Assembly: GCF_019655435.1 (NCBI RefSeq)
Contig: NZ_BPFH01000001.1
Location: 124,001-188,000, forward strand
Source of the DNA: Jannaschia pagri
Lineage (GTDB): Bacteria > Pseudomonadota > Alphaproteobacteria > Rhodobacterales > Rhodobacteraceae
Reading direction: 5' to 3'
Length of the DNA stretch: 64,000 nucleotides
Below, one piece after another: positions 1-8,843 of the stretch. Position numbers and translations under genes: made by a program. How positions within the stretch are numbered: position 1 is the stretch's first letter; every line of letters begins with the position of its first letter. The notes beneath the pieces are model-generated. The model ran no database searches. It was not told the DNA's origin and was given only the letters and a program-made list of their open reading frames with translations.

Positions 1-254
1 AAAGAGACCATGAACTCGGGGCGGTCCTGGATGGCGCGAACCATCTCGTTCCAACTGTCCACGAGCGCCGTCTGACGCGCGTCGTCGTTCAAATACCACG
101 TGATCAGAAACACCGAACAGAACGACGGAACGCCAATCCGAACCAGCGCCCGAAACAAAGGCGTGAGCCACAGCCGTTGGAGCCGGTAATCCCATTTGGA
201 CGGCGCCGGATCATGGGTCGGGCGCGCGCGCCGGTCTGCCTTCACCGGTCGCAT
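1..254 (-). CDS. ftsQ: Cell division protein FtsQ, N-terminal part (runs off the window edge)
   Basis: The first 84 residues are visible and the rest lies beyond base 1. FtsQ is a single-pass inner-membrane protein that links the early divisome to FtsB/FtsL and the septal synthases. The sequence has a basic, Pro-rich cytoplasmic start, then W-D-Y-R-L-Q-R-L-W-L-T-P and a hydrophobic segment near residues 36-54, as in Rhodobacterales FtsQ; the POTRA domain is off the edge. Its ATG at 254 lies inside the 3' end of ddl (13-base overlap), which is the usual ddl-ftsQ coupling. The call rests on the N-terminus and on the gene order. Confidence 0.85.
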   Translation of the reverse strand, partial: MRPVKADRRARPTHDPAPSKWDYRLQRLWLTPLFRALVRIGVPSFCSVFLITWYLNDDARQTALVDSWNEMVRAIQDRPEFMVS

Positions 255-1156
255 GAGGCATCCTCCACCAAGTGGGCGCAGAGTTGCCCAAACGTCAGAC
301 CCGCATGGGCCGCCTGCTCTGGCGTCAAAGAGGTCGGCGTCATCCCCGGCTGAGTATTCGTTTCCAGCAGGATCAGCCCGTCGAGACCACGGCTTTCGTC
401 CCAGCGGAAGTCGGTTCGACTGATGGACCGGCAGCCAAGCGCATGGTGGGCCCGCAGGGCATAGGCCTGACATGCCGCGAAGATCGGTGCTGGGATCTGC
501 GCTGGCACCACGTGGGAAGATCCGCCTTCGGCGTACTTGGCCTCGTAATCGTACCATCCATCGGTGACGATCTCGGTCACCGTCAGGGGCGCGTCGCCCA
601 GCACGGTACAGGTCAGCTCCCGCCCCGGAGCATAGGTTTCGACCATCACATGGTCTGGCATCGTCTCGGCCAGTTGCGGCGGCCGGTTCGCCCCGGCCTC
701 CACAATATAGATCCCGACGGAGGAGCCTTCGTTGTTGGGTTTGATGACATAGGGCGGCGGCAGGACATGCCCGGCCATCGCCGTGTCCTTCGGGACAATT
801 TCGCTCGCCACAACAGGCAGGCCCGCAACCGCAAAAACGGCCTTAGACCGGGCTTTGTCCATTGCCGTGGATGAAGCCATGACCCCCGAATGGGTGTACG
901 GGATCCGCAGCCATTCCAGCAGACCCTGAACGCATCCATCCTCGCCCCAACGCCCATGGAGCGCGTTGAAAACCACGTCGGGATCAAACCGCCGCAGGTC
1001 GGCGACCAGATCCGGGCCAGCGTCGACCTCGGTCACGCGGTAGCCCTCGCCCCGCAAGACATGGGCACAACCGCGCCCGGTCGAGAGCGACACATCCCGC
1101 TCCGACGATTGGCCGCCCATCAGGACGACGACATGTGTGGGTGCCCCGCTCGACAT
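242..1156 (-). CDS. ddl: D-alanine--D-alanine ligase
   Basis: An ATP-grasp enzyme that joins two D-alanines for the UDP-MurNAc pentapeptide, in the cytoplasm. It has 304 residues, normal for DdlB-type ligases. Visible features are the N-terminal VVVLMGGQSSERDVS loop, ALHGRWGEDG, the ATP-grasp core with VIKPNNEGSSVGIY, and the C-terminal LLETNTQPGMTP motif with the metal-binding Glu and Asn. The ATG at 1156 is preferred over an in-frame TTG at 1162. It lies about 95 bases downstream of murB and overlaps ftsQ. Confidence 0.96.
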   Translation of the reverse strand: MSSGAPTHVVVLMGGQSSERDVSLSTGRGCAHVLRGEGYRVTEVDAGPDLVADLRRFDPDVVFNALHGRWGEDGCVQGLLEWLRIPYTHSGVMASSTAMDKARSKAVFAVAGLPVVASEIVPKDTAMAGHVLPPPYVIKPNNEGSSVGIYIVEAGANRPPQLAETMPDHVMVETYAPGRELTCTVLGDAPLTVTEIVTDGWYDYEAKYAEGGSSHVVPAQIPAPIFAACQAYALRAHHALGCRSISRTDFRWDESRGLDGLILLETNTQPGMTPTSLTPEQAAHAGLTFGQLCAHLVEDASCDR

Positions 1157-1252
1157 ACCCAAAATCCTGCGCCTCTCGCCGGGTCGCTTGCCACGCCTCG
1201 GCTTGTTATCTTTGATCCGCGCCCCCTATGTCGGAGCGGCCTCTGACGGGCC

Positions 1253-2200
1253 TTACGGAGTCGTCGTCGGGGTCCTGTCCGACGGTCCGGGTTCTCCGAC
1301 CCGGCGTATTTCCCATTCTAGCGATATTCCGCTGGCGTCGTATACCCTTTTCCGCACCTCTTCTCCCAATCCCTCAAGATCAGCCGCCGTGGCGCCGCCT
1401 TGGTTGACCAGAAAGTTGGAATGTTTGGGCGACATAATAGCGCCGCCGCGAGTGGCACCGCGCATGCCTGCGTCGTCGATCACCTTCCAGGCCTTCAGAT
1501 CATGGACGTCATCGGCCTTCCCGGTGGAGCTATACCCCGCCGGGTTACGAAACGTGCTGCCTGCGCTGCGATCCTTAGTGGGCTGGGTCTCATCGCGTTT
1601 GGCCAGCTGCGCGGCCATGCGCTCTTCGAGGGCAGCGGGGTCCCCAGCCTCTGCGCGGAAGGTGGCGCGCGTGATGACGGCCCCCTCGGGCAGGTCGCTA
1701 CTGCGGTAGGCCAGACGCAAATCGGACGCCGGGATCACCGTCACGGTCCCGTCGCGCAAGACAGCCTCGACCTCAATCAGATGGTCGGCGACATAACTTC
1801 CGTAGCAGCCCGCGTTCATCGCGACGGCACCGCCGATGGAGCCGGGGATCGTCCGCAGGAACGTCAGATCCCGCCCCGCCTGGGCCGCGCGGCGCGCCAC
1901 GTGGGCATCGAGCGCGGCCGCCCCCGCGTGGACCCGGTCTCCGTCAATCTCAATTCCGTTGAACCCACGCCCCAGCCGCACGACGACCGCCCGGAGGCCC
2001 CCGTCCCGCACGATTAGGTTCGAGCCAACCCCCATGGGGAACACGGGGATGCTCGGGTCCAAAGCGCCCAGGAACGCCGCCAAGTCCTCCCGATCCGCTG
2101 GCTGAAACAGAGCCTCCGCCGGCCCGCCCACGCGCAGCCATGTGAGGTCCGACAGGGGCCGGTTCGGGGTCAGTGTGCCTCGGGTTGGGGGGTAGGTCAT
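1253..2200 (-). CDS. murB: UDP-N-acetylenolpyruvoylglucosamine reductase
   Basis: An FAD/NADPH enzyme that reduces UDP-GlcNAc-enolpyruvate to UDP-MurNAc. At 315 residues it matches the family. It shows [12 protein letters not shown], the FAD-binding stretch with [12 protein letters not shown], the [15 protein letters not shown] loop, the GSTFRNP motif that carries the catalytic Ser, and [14 protein letters not shown] near the end. In Rhodobacterales murB normally follows murC and a DUF2484 gene directly. Here an unrelated gene (2458-3867) separates them, so murB may rely on transcription through that gene or on its own promoter in 2201-2457. Confidence 0.96.
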   Translation of the reverse strand: MTYPPTRGTLTPNRPLSDLTWLRVGGPAEALFQPADREDLAAFLGALDPSIPVFPMGVGSNLIVRDGGLRAVVVRLGRGFNGIEIDGDRVHAGAAALDAHVARRAAQAGRDLTFLRTIPGSIGGAVAMNAGCYGSYVADHLIEVEAVLRDGTVTVIPASDLRLAYRSSDLPEGAVITRATFRAEAGDPAALEERMAAQLAKRDETQPTKDRSAGSTFRNPAGYSSTGKADDVHDLKAWKVIDDAGMRGATRGGAIMSPKHSNFLVNQGGATAADLEGLGEEVRKRVYDASGISLEWEIRRVGEPGPSDRTPTTTP

Positions 2201-2244
2201 GGGGGTGGGATAGGCGGGCGGACGGGCGGGGGCAAGGCCTTGGC

Positions 2245-2457
2245 TCAGCCACCACCATTCGTTAGGGACTCCAGCAACCGTCGCGCCAATGCCCCCAATC
2301 CCACTACACGCTTATCAATCTTGAGAACGGCGTCAGACGCAGCCGCGCCCGCCTTTCCGGCATTGTGAGTGTCGAACGCAAACATACGCAGCGACACGAC
2401 CAGTTTCGCTAGCTGGAAATTGACCTCACGTCGGAGCGACGACCGCTCGCCCTCGTC
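2245..2457 (-). pseudogene. Open continuation of the upstream reading frame after its TAA (possible severed C-terminus)
   Basis: Directly after the TAA at 2458-2460 the same reading frame stays open for 70 codons and ends with TGA at 2245. The translation (DEGERSSLRREVNFQLAKLV then SLRMFAFDTHNAGKAG) has the composition of a helical, charged protein, not of an intergenic region. Either the upstream gene has acquired a nonsense codon and this is its lost C-terminus, or it is a separate small gene starting at the in-frame ATG near 2385 (about 46 residues), or the stop is read through. No good Shine-Dalgarno sequence precedes the internal ATG, so a severed C-terminus seems most likely. Confidence 0.45.
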
Positions 2458-3867
2458 TTACGCCCGGTCCATGTCTCGGATCATGCGGTCCACGCTTTCG
2501 ATCATGTCCTCAAAGACGGCAACATCCTCAGGCGCCAAGGGACGCCAGGCCTCCCCATCCCCTTCAGCTGCTAGCGACAGAGCCTGACGAATGGTCTGAA
2601 GGACGGCGCGGTGGCTCTCTTCCTCCTCGACATCCAGTCCGCGCAGATCAGACAGCCGCAGCAGCACATGCGCGAAATGTTCGCGTATCAAAGCGCCCAA
2701 GCCGTCTACGACCGAGGCGAATGGATCGGCCACGGCGCCAAACTCAGAACGGACCTCCTCCCGCCGAACCTGGCCATCCAGCAAGCGTACCCACTCGATG
2801 AACTTGCTTACGCGGAGAACGCGTCGTTCCTCTGCCCGGCTTAATTCATCACGGATGCTTTCCAAGTAGGTCCGCGCCGTTCCGCCACCCTGCAAGGCCG
2901 TGCCTTCGCGCTCCAACGATAGGCAAACAAGGTCAACATCTTCGATCAAGTCGTCAACGTCCGCGAGCAGCCGCGCCAAGGCGTCTGGATCCTCTAACCG
3001 CTTCCAGTCCTCTGGCGGCTGCACTGCCCGCATGAGACGTGCAACTTGATCAAGCGTGAACCGATAAAGCGTTGCGCGCGTCAAATCGAAAAGATCATGA
3101 TCCTCTGATGGCGAGCCAGCCCGATACCGCCGCCAAATCTCCCCAATGACAGGCAGCGCTTTGGAGGGACCCGCATCCCATATCTCAGGATCGATCAGCG
3201 CGATTTCGGTCATCATGTCGAGGTTGAGGGCCTGGCCCTCAGGGTCCAGGAGATGCTCATACCATTCGATGACCGGGGTCCAATCGTCGGGGGCCTCTGC
3301 CAGGTGTGTCTTAGCGCGCTGCCAGTCTGAGTCGACCCACGATGGGGCCTCCACGAGCCAAAGAGGCTGCTCCCTGAGATCTCTGCCGTCTTCGACAGAG
3401 CGTGCGTCGGCGGCGGAGGCGGCGTCGGCGGCGAAGGTGAGGACGCGGGCGGCGGCGGTGGCGGTGGCGGTGGCGGCGGCGGCGGCGAAGGTGAGGACGC
3501 GGGCGGCGGCGGTGGCGGTGGCGGCGGCGGCGGTGGCGGCGGTGGCGGTGGCGGCGGCGGCGGCGGTGGCGGTGGCGGTGGCGGCGGCGGTGGCGGCGCC
3601 AATATCATCGGTTGGAACAATAGCGGCAACCGATGATATTGCGAGCGCACGATACAAAGAGAGCGATGTCAAATCACGGTTGTCCCGCCCCTTCATTTCG
3701 GTTGGAAGCCGCGCAGCTGCGATTGGAAAAACACGCGCCGCCGCTCGGTAAGCAATGGTAATCGCGATTTGACGGGCGCGCGCCTCCTCCTCCGGCGTGT
3801 CGCGCGGGAGGGAGAGGAGCCAGTCCTTCAAATCATCGGAAGTCTTTATATTCGCCGGGTCAACCAT
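2458..3867 (-). CDS. Hypothetical protein with an Ala/Thr repeat tract, inserted in the dcw cluster
   Basis: Function unknown; 469 residues from the ATG at 3867 (an ATG at 3879 and a TTG at 3903 are also in frame). Residues 1-85 are helical. About 90-151 are almost only Ala and Thr, coded by GCC and ACC, interrupted by two copies of ARVLTFAA. The rest is charged and helical, with Trp-rich motifs such as QPLWLVEAPSWVDSDW and WTPVIEWYEHLL. The layout (short N-terminal domain, Ala-rich low-complexity part, LW and W-WYE motifs) resembles uncharacterised Ala-rich hypothetical proteins I know from other alphaproteobacteria, but I cannot name a domain. No signal peptide or membrane segment is evident. 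The gene sits between DUF2484 and murB, where none is expected, and its frame continues past the stop. Confidence 0.7.
   Translation of the reverse strand: MVDPANIKTSDDLKDWLLSLPRDTPEEEARARQIAITIAYRAAARVFPIAAARLPTEMKGRDNRDLTSLSLYRALAISSVAAIVPTDDIGAATAAATATATAAAAATATAATAAAATATAAARVLTFAAAAATATATAAARVLTFAADAASAADARSVEDGRDLREQPLWLVEAPSWVDSDWQRAKTHLAEAPDDWTPVIEWYEHLLDPEGQALNLDMMTEIALIDPEIWDAGPSKALPVIGEIWRRYRAGSPSEDHDLFDLTRATLYRFTLDQVARLMRAVQPPEDWKRLEDPDALARLLADVDDLIEDVDLVCLSLEREGTALQGGGTARTYLESIRDELSRAEERRVLRVSKFIEWVRLLDGQVRREEVRSEFGAVADPFASVVDGLGALIREHFAHVLLRLSDLRGLDVEEEESHRAVLQTIRQALSLAAEGDGEAWRPLAPEDVAVFEDMIESVDRMIRDMDRA
3413..3598. repeat. GGC/GGT trinucleotide-hexanucleotide repeat tract in a coding region
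   Basis: About 185 bases consist almost only of GGC and GGT triplets on the plus strand (GCC and ACC codons on the coding minus strand), with GGCGGT hexamers predominating. A 54-base unit holding GAAGGTGAGGACGC occurs twice, at about 3431 and 3485. Unit lengths are multiples of three, so gain or loss would change protein length without shifting the frame. Such tracts are prone to replication slippage. Confidence 0.9.
3600..3641. repeat. Perfect 15-bp inverted repeat inside the hypothetical gene
   Basis: Arms CAATATCATCGGTTG (3600-3614) and CAACCGATGATATTG (3627-3641) are perfect reverse complements with a 12-base loop. They directly adjoin the GC-rich repeat tract and are strikingly AT-rich by comparison. 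The element lies within codons of the 2458-3867 gene. Confidence 0.85.
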
Positions 3868-3969
3868 CCGCGTCACCATCCCGGCGGGCGAACACGTTGG
3901 CAAGGGGATTGCTCCCTCAACCCCGGAGATCCTCGGATCACGTCCGAGGATGACAGTCCGCGCGGCGGC

Positions 3970-4230
3970 TCAGCGACCGGCCCGGCGGGAGGTCTCCACC
4001 GCCTCTCGCAGCCAGCGCCAGGCGTAGCGGAGGGGCCAGCGAAGGACGGCGCCCATGGTGAGCGCTCCGACCGCAGCCCAGACCCAGCCCATGGACCAGG
4101 CGAGCCAGACGACCAGCGGCACGCCCAAGGCGATCAACACGTAAGCGGCAGGCCAGCTTTGCTTGGACGTCAGCGTCACCATGGCGACCCAGGCCACCAC
4201 GACCCACAGGCAGAGCGCGATCAGCGCCAT
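3970..4230 (-). CDS. DUF2484 family membrane protein
   Basis: An 86-residue protein with three hydrophobic segments (about residues 2-18, 26-43 and 46-63) and a basic C-terminus (LRYAWRWLREAVETSRRAGR). Small membrane proteins of this DUF2484 type sit between murC and murB in many Rhodobacterales dcw clusters, and this one is immediately downstream of murC. Its biochemical role is unknown; position suggests a link to envelope biogenesis or division. It begins with ATG at 4230. Confidence 0.8.
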   Translation of the reverse strand: MALIALCLWVVVAWVAMVTLTSKQSWPAAYVLIALGVPLVVWLAWSMGWVWAAVGALTMGAVLRWPLRYAWRWLREAVETSRRAGR

Positions 4231-4294
4231 CAGGCCCCTGCCCCGCCGTGCGCGCGATTGGCCAGCAGGTCAGCCCCAGGAGCCACGCGTCCGC

Positions 4295-5695
4295 TCACCC
4301 GGCCAGGTTCGCGGGCAGCCCGTTGGCCCAGGCCGAAATCGTGCCCGCGCCCAGGCAGACGACAATATCGCCCTCCCGCGCTTGTTCCCGCACCAGACGG
4401 ACCAGATCGGCCTCATCGGTGACAGCGCGCGCGTGGCGGTGGCCGAAGCGGATCAGACCGGCGACCAGATCATCGCGGCCCGCGCCCTCGATGGGGTCCT
4501 CACCCGCCGCGAAGACCTCGGCGATGCCAACCACATCCGCATCGTTGAAACAGCCGCAGAAATCTTCGAACAGACTGGACAGGCGCGAATAGCGGTGGGG
4601 TTGATGCACGGCGATAACGCGGCCCGTGTCCCCGATGCTCTGCCGCGCGGCCTTGAGCACGGCGGCGATCTCAACCGGGTGGTGGCCGTAGTCGTCGATG
4701 ATCGGCACCCCGTTCCATTCGCCCACCTTGGTAAAGCGCCGGTTCACGCCACCAAAGGCACCCAGTCCGTCGCGGATCACGTCCTTGGGCACGCCCAATT
4801 CGCGGGCAACGGCCACGGCGGAGAGCGCGTTGGAGACGTTGTGATCGCCGGGCATCGGCAGGCGACAGCCCTCGATCACCTCTCCCTCCCCTTGGAGCGC
4901 GATGTCGAAATGGGCGACCCCGGCCTCGTAACGCAGGTTCAAGGCGCGCACATCCGCCTGGGCATTAAACCCGAAGGTCACGATCCGGCGATCCGTCACA
5001 CGCCCCACCAGGGCGCGCACCTCGGGGTGGTCGGTGCAGCAGATGGCAAGCCCATAGAAGGGAATGTTAGAGATGAAGTCATCGAAGCCGCGCCGCAGGT
5101 TCTCGATGGTGTGCCAATGCTCCATGTGTTCGGGGTCGATATTGGTCACGATGGCAACCGTGGCGGGCAGGCGATTGAAGGTGCCGTCGCTCTCGTCGGC
5201 CTCCACCACCATCCATTCACCGTTGCCCATCCGCGCGTTGGAGCCATAGGCGTGGATGATGCCGCCATTGATAACCGTCGGGTCCAGTTTGCCCGCATCC
5301 AGCAGCGCGGCCACCATCGTCGTGGTCGTCGTCTTTCCGTGGGTTCCGGCGACGGCCACGTTGGACTTGAGGCGCATCAGCTCCGCCAGCATTTCGGCCC
5401 GGCGCACCACCGGCAGGCCCTTGGCGCGGGCGGTGTCCAGCTCCGGGTTGCCGGGTTTGATGGCGGAGGAGATCACGACGACCTCTGCCTCCTCCAGGTT
5501 TTCGGCGCGCTGCCCCTCGAAGATCTTTGCGCCCAAGGACGCCAACCGGTCGGTAATCTTGGAGGTCTTCGCATCGGACCCCTGGACCGTATAGCCGTGG
5601 GAAATCAGCACCTCGGCAATGCCGGACATGCCGATGCCGCCAATACCGACGAAATGGATGGGCCCCATCTGTTGGGGCAGTTTTGTGGCGTTCAT
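4295..5695 (-). CDS. murC: UDP-N-acetylmuramate--L-alanine ligase
   Basis: Cytoplasmic Mur ligase that adds L-Ala to UDP-MurNAc with ATP. It has 466 residues, the family length. Key motifs are [17 protein letters not shown] at residues 14-30 (UDP binding), the P-loop [13 protein letters not shown] near 114, [19 protein letters not shown], and the C-terminal [10 protein letters not shown] motif. Its ATG overlaps the murG stop by four bases (ATGA), so the two genes are translationally coupled. Confidence 0.97.
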   Translation of the reverse strand: MNATKLPQQMGPIHFVGIGGIGMSGIAEVLISHGYTVQGSDAKTSKITDRLASLGAKIFEGQRAENLEEAEVVVISSAIKPGNPELDTARAKGLPVVRRAEMLAELMRLKSNVAVAGTHGKTTTTTMVAALLDAGKLDPTVINGGIIHAYGSNARMGNGEWMVVEADESDGTFNRLPATVAIVTNIDPEHMEHWHTIENLRRGFDDFISNIPFYGLAICCTDHPEVRALVGRVTDRRIVTFGFNAQADVRALNLRYEAGVAHFDIALQGEGEVIEGCRLPMPGDHNVSNALSAVAVARELGVPKDVIRDGLGAFGGVNRRFTKVGEWNGVPIIDDYGHHPVEIAAVLKAARQSIGDTGRVIAVHQPHRYSRLSSLFEDFCGCFNDADVVGIAEVFAAGEDPIEGAGRDDLVAGLIRFGHRHARAVTDEADLVRLVREQAREGDIVVCLGAGTISAWANGLPANLAG

Positions 5696-6783
5696 CGGGT
5701 CTGGCTCACGTATTGGACGAGGTCGGCAAGGCGCGTGGCCGCATCGGGCACGGCCACGGATAGGGCGGCGCGGGCCATGCGGCTGGCGCCGTCTGGGTTG
5801 GACAGGATCAGCGTGGCTTGTTCGGCCAGCGTCTCGGGCGTCAGCTTGCTTTCGGGCAGCATGATCGCCGCCCCTGCTTCGGTCAGACCCCGGGCATTCG
5901 CGGTCTGGTGGTCGCCTGCGGCTATAGCATAGGGGATGAGGATCGCGGGCCGCCCTATGACCGATAGGTCAGCAACCGTGGAGGCGCCCGAGCGACTGAT
6001 GACCAGTTGCGCATCCGCCATGCGCGTTGGCACATCGGCGAAGAAGGGCTGCACCTCCGCCACCATGCCTGCCGCGTCATAGGCGGCAGTGACCCGCTCG
6101 TGGTCTTCGGGTCGAGCCTGGTGCGCAATGCGGAGTTGGCCGCGAATGGCGTTGGGCAGGCGCGACAGGGCTTCGGGCACCACATCGGACAGGATCCGTG
6201 CGCCCTGGCTCCCACCGATGACAAGCACCGACATGGGGTAATCGCCCGGCGCGATATAGGGCGCGGCAGCGCGCGCCATGACCGACGCCCGCACGGGGTT
6301 GCCGGTGTGTGCGCCCTCGATCCCCTTGGGCAAGGTCGTGGGCCAGGTTCCGCAGGCAAAGGCATCGACGCGGGTCGCGAAGACCTCGTTCACGCGCCCT
6401 GGCACACCGTTCTGTTCGTGAATGATGCGCGGCAGCTTGAGCAGCACAGCAGCCGCCAAGGCCGGGATCGACGGATAGCCACCGAACCCCGCCACCAGCG
6501 TCGGACGGTCTGCGCGAAACGCCTTCAGGGCGCGAAAGACACCGCCCGATAGCTTGACCGGCACCATCGCCTTGGCCGCCAGCCCCCCGCGCGCGAAGGT
6601 GGCGGCGGGGACGACTTCGATGTCGACGTCTTCGGGAAATCCACCCGCATAGCGCGCACCTCGGTCATCGGTCGACAGCTTCACGCGCCAACCGCGCGCC
6701 AGCATTTCCTCGGCCAAGCTTTGCGCCGGAAACATATGGCCGCCGGTGCCGCCCGCGGCGATGACGATCAGGGGTGCGGTCAT
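5692..6783 (-). CDS. murG: UDP-GlcNAc:lipid I N-acetylglucosaminyltransferase
   Basis: A peripheral inner-membrane GT28 glycosyltransferase that makes lipid II from lipid I. It has 363 residues. The first glycine-rich loop [18 protein letters not shown] lies at the N-terminus, followed by [23 protein letters not shown], a second loop [13 protein letters not shown], and the UDP-GlcNAc contact region [10 protein letters not shown]. It overlaps ftsW by four bases and murC by four bases in an ATGA arrangement. Confidence 0.97.
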   Translation of the reverse strand: MTAPLIVIAAGGTGGHMFPAQSLAEEMLARGWRVKLSTDDRGARYAGGFPEDVDIEVVPAATFARGGLAAKAMVPVKLSGGVFRALKAFRADRPTLVAGFGGYPSIPALAAAVLLKLPRIIHEQNGVPGRVNEVFATRVDAFACGTWPTTLPKGIEGAHTGNPVRASVMARAAAPYIAPGDYPMSVLVIGGSQGARILSDVVPEALSRLPNAIRGQLRIAHQARPEDHERVTAAYDAAGMVAEVQPFFADVPTRMADAQLVISRSGASTVADLSVIGRPAILIPYAIAAGDHQTANARGLTEAGAAIMLPESKLTPETLAEQATLILSNPDGASRMARAALSVAVPDAATRLADLVQYVSQTR

Positions 6784-7949
6784 CTAAACCCATTCGACAG
6801 AAGGTGGTCGCCGATTTCGGCCTGTGGTCGCTGGCGGGTAAAGCACAGCAGGCATCCCATCAAGAGCCCCATCGCGATGAGCGAAGACCCGCCATAGCTG
6901 ACGAATGGCAGGGTCATGCCTTTCGCTGGCAACAGGCGCACGGCAACGCCGAGGTTGATGAAGGCTTGGGACGCCAACAGCACCGTGAGGCCGGTCCCCG
7001 CCAAACGGATGAACACGTCCCGCTCCACGCAGAGACGCATCAGCGATCGGAAGGTGATGACCGCGAACAGCGTCACGATGCAAAGCACCATGATCATCCC
7101 GTATTCCTCAGCTGCGACAGCAATGATGAAGTCCGTGTGGGCGTCCGGCAAGGTCCATTTCACGCGGCCTTCGTTGACGCCTGTGCCGAAGAACCCGCCC
7201 TCTCGGATGGCATCAATGGCATAGCCCATCTGCGTGCGTGGATCGACGTCCGCCGAGAGGAACCCGTCGATCCGCCGCGCGAAGTGCTCCGAGTTGTTAT
7301 AGGCTACGACCCCGACCAAGCCGACGCAGGCCACAACCCCGGTCAGCAGGATGATCGGTGCGCCTGCGACGAAATACACCGACGACCAAGCGACAATGGT
7401 CAGCATCGCCTGACCGAAATCCGGCTGCATGGCCAGGAAGCCGATGATGACGCCCAAGAGGCCAAAGCTGATGGATTTTCCGGGCGGTCCGTGGGGCTCT
7501 GCGGCGGCGGCCATCAGCCAGGCCGTGGTGATGATGAAGACGGGCTTCAGAAACTCGGACGGTTGCAGGGACGCAAAGCCGAGCGAATACCAGCGCGTCG
7601 CGCCCTTGCCGAAGTCCGTGCCCAGCACCGGAAGCAGCATCAGCGCCACGGCGGCCAGGGCGAAGCCCAAAACCCCCAGCCGGCGCACCACTTGGGGTGA
7701 CATCATCGAGACGACCAGCATCACGCCGAAGGCCATGCTGCCGAACACGGCCTGGCGTTGGACGTAGTGAAACGGGGCCAGGCCATTGCGCTCCGCCAGC
7801 GGAACGGAGGCCGCAAGCCCAAGCAAAAGGCCGAAGGCGAACAACAGGACAACGGCGAACAGCACCACCTTGTCCAACGTCCGCCACCAACGGGATAGGA
7901 TGGCCTCGCCCGGAAGGACGACGACCGAGCCATGCGCGATCTCTGTCAT
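6780..7949 (-). CDS. ftsW: SEDS family peptidoglycan glycosyltransferase FtsW
   Basis: A polytopic membrane protein of the RodA/FtsW/SpoVE family that polymerises septal glycan strands together with the class B PBP FtsI. It has 389 residues and about ten hydrophobic segments. Typical SEDS motifs are [30 protein letters not shown] (with the catalytic Asp), and [11 protein letters not shown] near the C-terminus. The gene upstream on the same strand is SCO1, 300 bases away, and not murD or mraY, so this is where the dcw cluster is broken. Confidence 0.96.
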   Translation of the reverse strand: MTEIAHGSVVVLPGEAILSRWWRTLDKVVLFAVVLLFAFGLLLGLAASVPLAERNGLAPFHYVQRQAVFGSMAFGVMLVVSMMSPQVVRRLGVLGFALAAVALMLLPVLGTDFGKGATRWYSLGFASLQPSEFLKPVFIITTAWLMAAAAEPHGPPGKSISFGLLGVIIGFLAMQPDFGQAMLTIVAWSSVYFVAGAPIILLTGVVACVGLVGVVAYNNSEHFARRIDGFLSADVDPRTQMGYAIDAIREGGFFGTGVNEGRVKWTLPDAHTDFIIAVAAEEYGMIMVLCIVTLFAVITFRSLMRLCVERDVFIRLAGTGLTVLLASQAFINLGVAVRLLPAKGMTLPFVSYGGSSLIAMGLLMGCLLCFTRQRPQAEIGDHLLSNGFR

Positions 7950-8245
7950 AGGTCTGCCTGCATCTGCCTGCCCGGTTCTCCGGGTCTGGCCGAAAGTCTA
8001 GCGCAAGGTCCGAAATCACGCCAGCCTTTCCGACGCCCTGTCGGTCGGTTCGCCGTGCCAGAGGTGTTGCGCCGCCTTTGGCGACGAGCAAAGGGGGGCT
8101 CTGCCCCCTGGCCTGCGGCCACCCCCCGGCATATTTTGGGAACATCGAAGCCGTGGGTGGGTTCGTCAGACGATGCTTAGGGTCGGGGTGAGGGGCGGAG
8201 ACGTGTGGTGGGGATATGGTCGCGCCGGGAAAGCGCTTGGCGATG
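7950..8245. other. Intergenic region between the copper genes and ftsW
   Basis: No gene is supported here. The region must hold the ftsW promoter and the end of the SCO1 transcript. It contains one GC-rich palindromic element, listed separately. Confidence 0.6.
8091..8139. repeat. GC-rich palindromic intergenic element of Rhodobacterales type
   Basis: It has GGGGGGCTCTGCCCCC followed by TGGCCTGCGGCCA and then CCCCCCGGCATATTTTGGG. The first two units are hairpins. I recognise this as a short sequence that recurs after genes in many Rhodobacteraceae; it may act as a terminator. Only one copy is visible in this window. Confidence 0.6.
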
Positions 8246-8839
8246 TTAGCCGAGCACAGCGCGGATCTTGGCCTTGGCCTCGTCCGGGTCGGAGGCATAG
8301 GGGATCAGATCCACGACCTCCCCGGCGGCGTTCAAGACGAAAACCGAGGCATAGTGATCCATGGTGTAATCGCCATCGCCCAATTCCCGGCGCTGGAAGT
8401 AGACCCGCCAGGAGCGTGCCATGTCCCGGACGGCGTCCGGCTCACCGGTGATCCCGATGACGCGATCGGTCTGCCCTTCGAGATAGGCCTTGAGAAACTC
8501 GGGCGTGTCCCGCTCGGGGTCGATGGTCACGAAGTAGCCGCCGATCTCCTCCGGGCCAACGTCCATCTCCGCCAGCCAGGTTTCCATGTCGTAGACGGTT
8601 GTGGGACAGATTTCTGGGCAATGGGTGAAGCCGAAAAACAGAAGGGAGGGACGGCCGGTGAAGGCCGCTTCTGTGATCGTTTGGCCGTTATGGTCGGTCA
8701 GACTGAACGGCTCCCCCAACTGCGTGCCGACAACGGCTGGCGTGCGATTGTCCATCACCTGACGGACCGTGAACCCGGCTCCCAGGGCGACGATGGCAAC
8801 CCCAAGGCCAAAGGCGAGTGTCAAAGCCCTGCGTGCCAT
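8246..8839 (-). CDS. SCO1/SenC family copper chaperone for cytochrome oxidase
   Basis: A thioredoxin-fold protein tethered by an N-terminal membrane segment (residues about 5-25) and facing the periplasm. It delivers copper to, or reduces, the CuA site of cytochrome c oxidase. Cys74 and Cys78 in HCPEICPT form the CxxxC copper site, and His161 in MDHYASVF is the third ligand. It has 197 residues from the ATG at 8839; a longer frame runs upstream but only antiparallel to the His tail of the preceding gene. It starts five bases after the PCuAC stop, and SCO with PCuAC is a known pair in copper trafficking. Confidence 0.93.
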   Translation of the reverse strand: MARRALTLAFGLGVAIVALGAGFTVRQVMDNRTPAVVGTQLGEPFSLTDHNGQTITEAAFTGRPSLLFFGFTHCPEICPTTVYDMETWLAEMDVGPEEIGGYFVTIDPERDTPEFLKAYLEGQTDRVIGITGEPDAVRDMARSWRVYFQRRELGDGDYTMDHYASVFVLNAAGEVVDLIPYASDPDEAKAKIRAVLG

Positions 8840-8843
8840 TGAT

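Noticed and set aside
3213-3650. Poly-proline open frame in the repeat tract
   Set aside because: Another frame of the GGC/GGT repeats; the flanking protein quality supports only the Ala/Thr frame.
4163-5932. Long plus-strand open frame (589 codons) opposite murC
   Set aside because: It is antisense to a fully conserved gene and has no domain-like sequence; such frames arise from GC-rich codon use.
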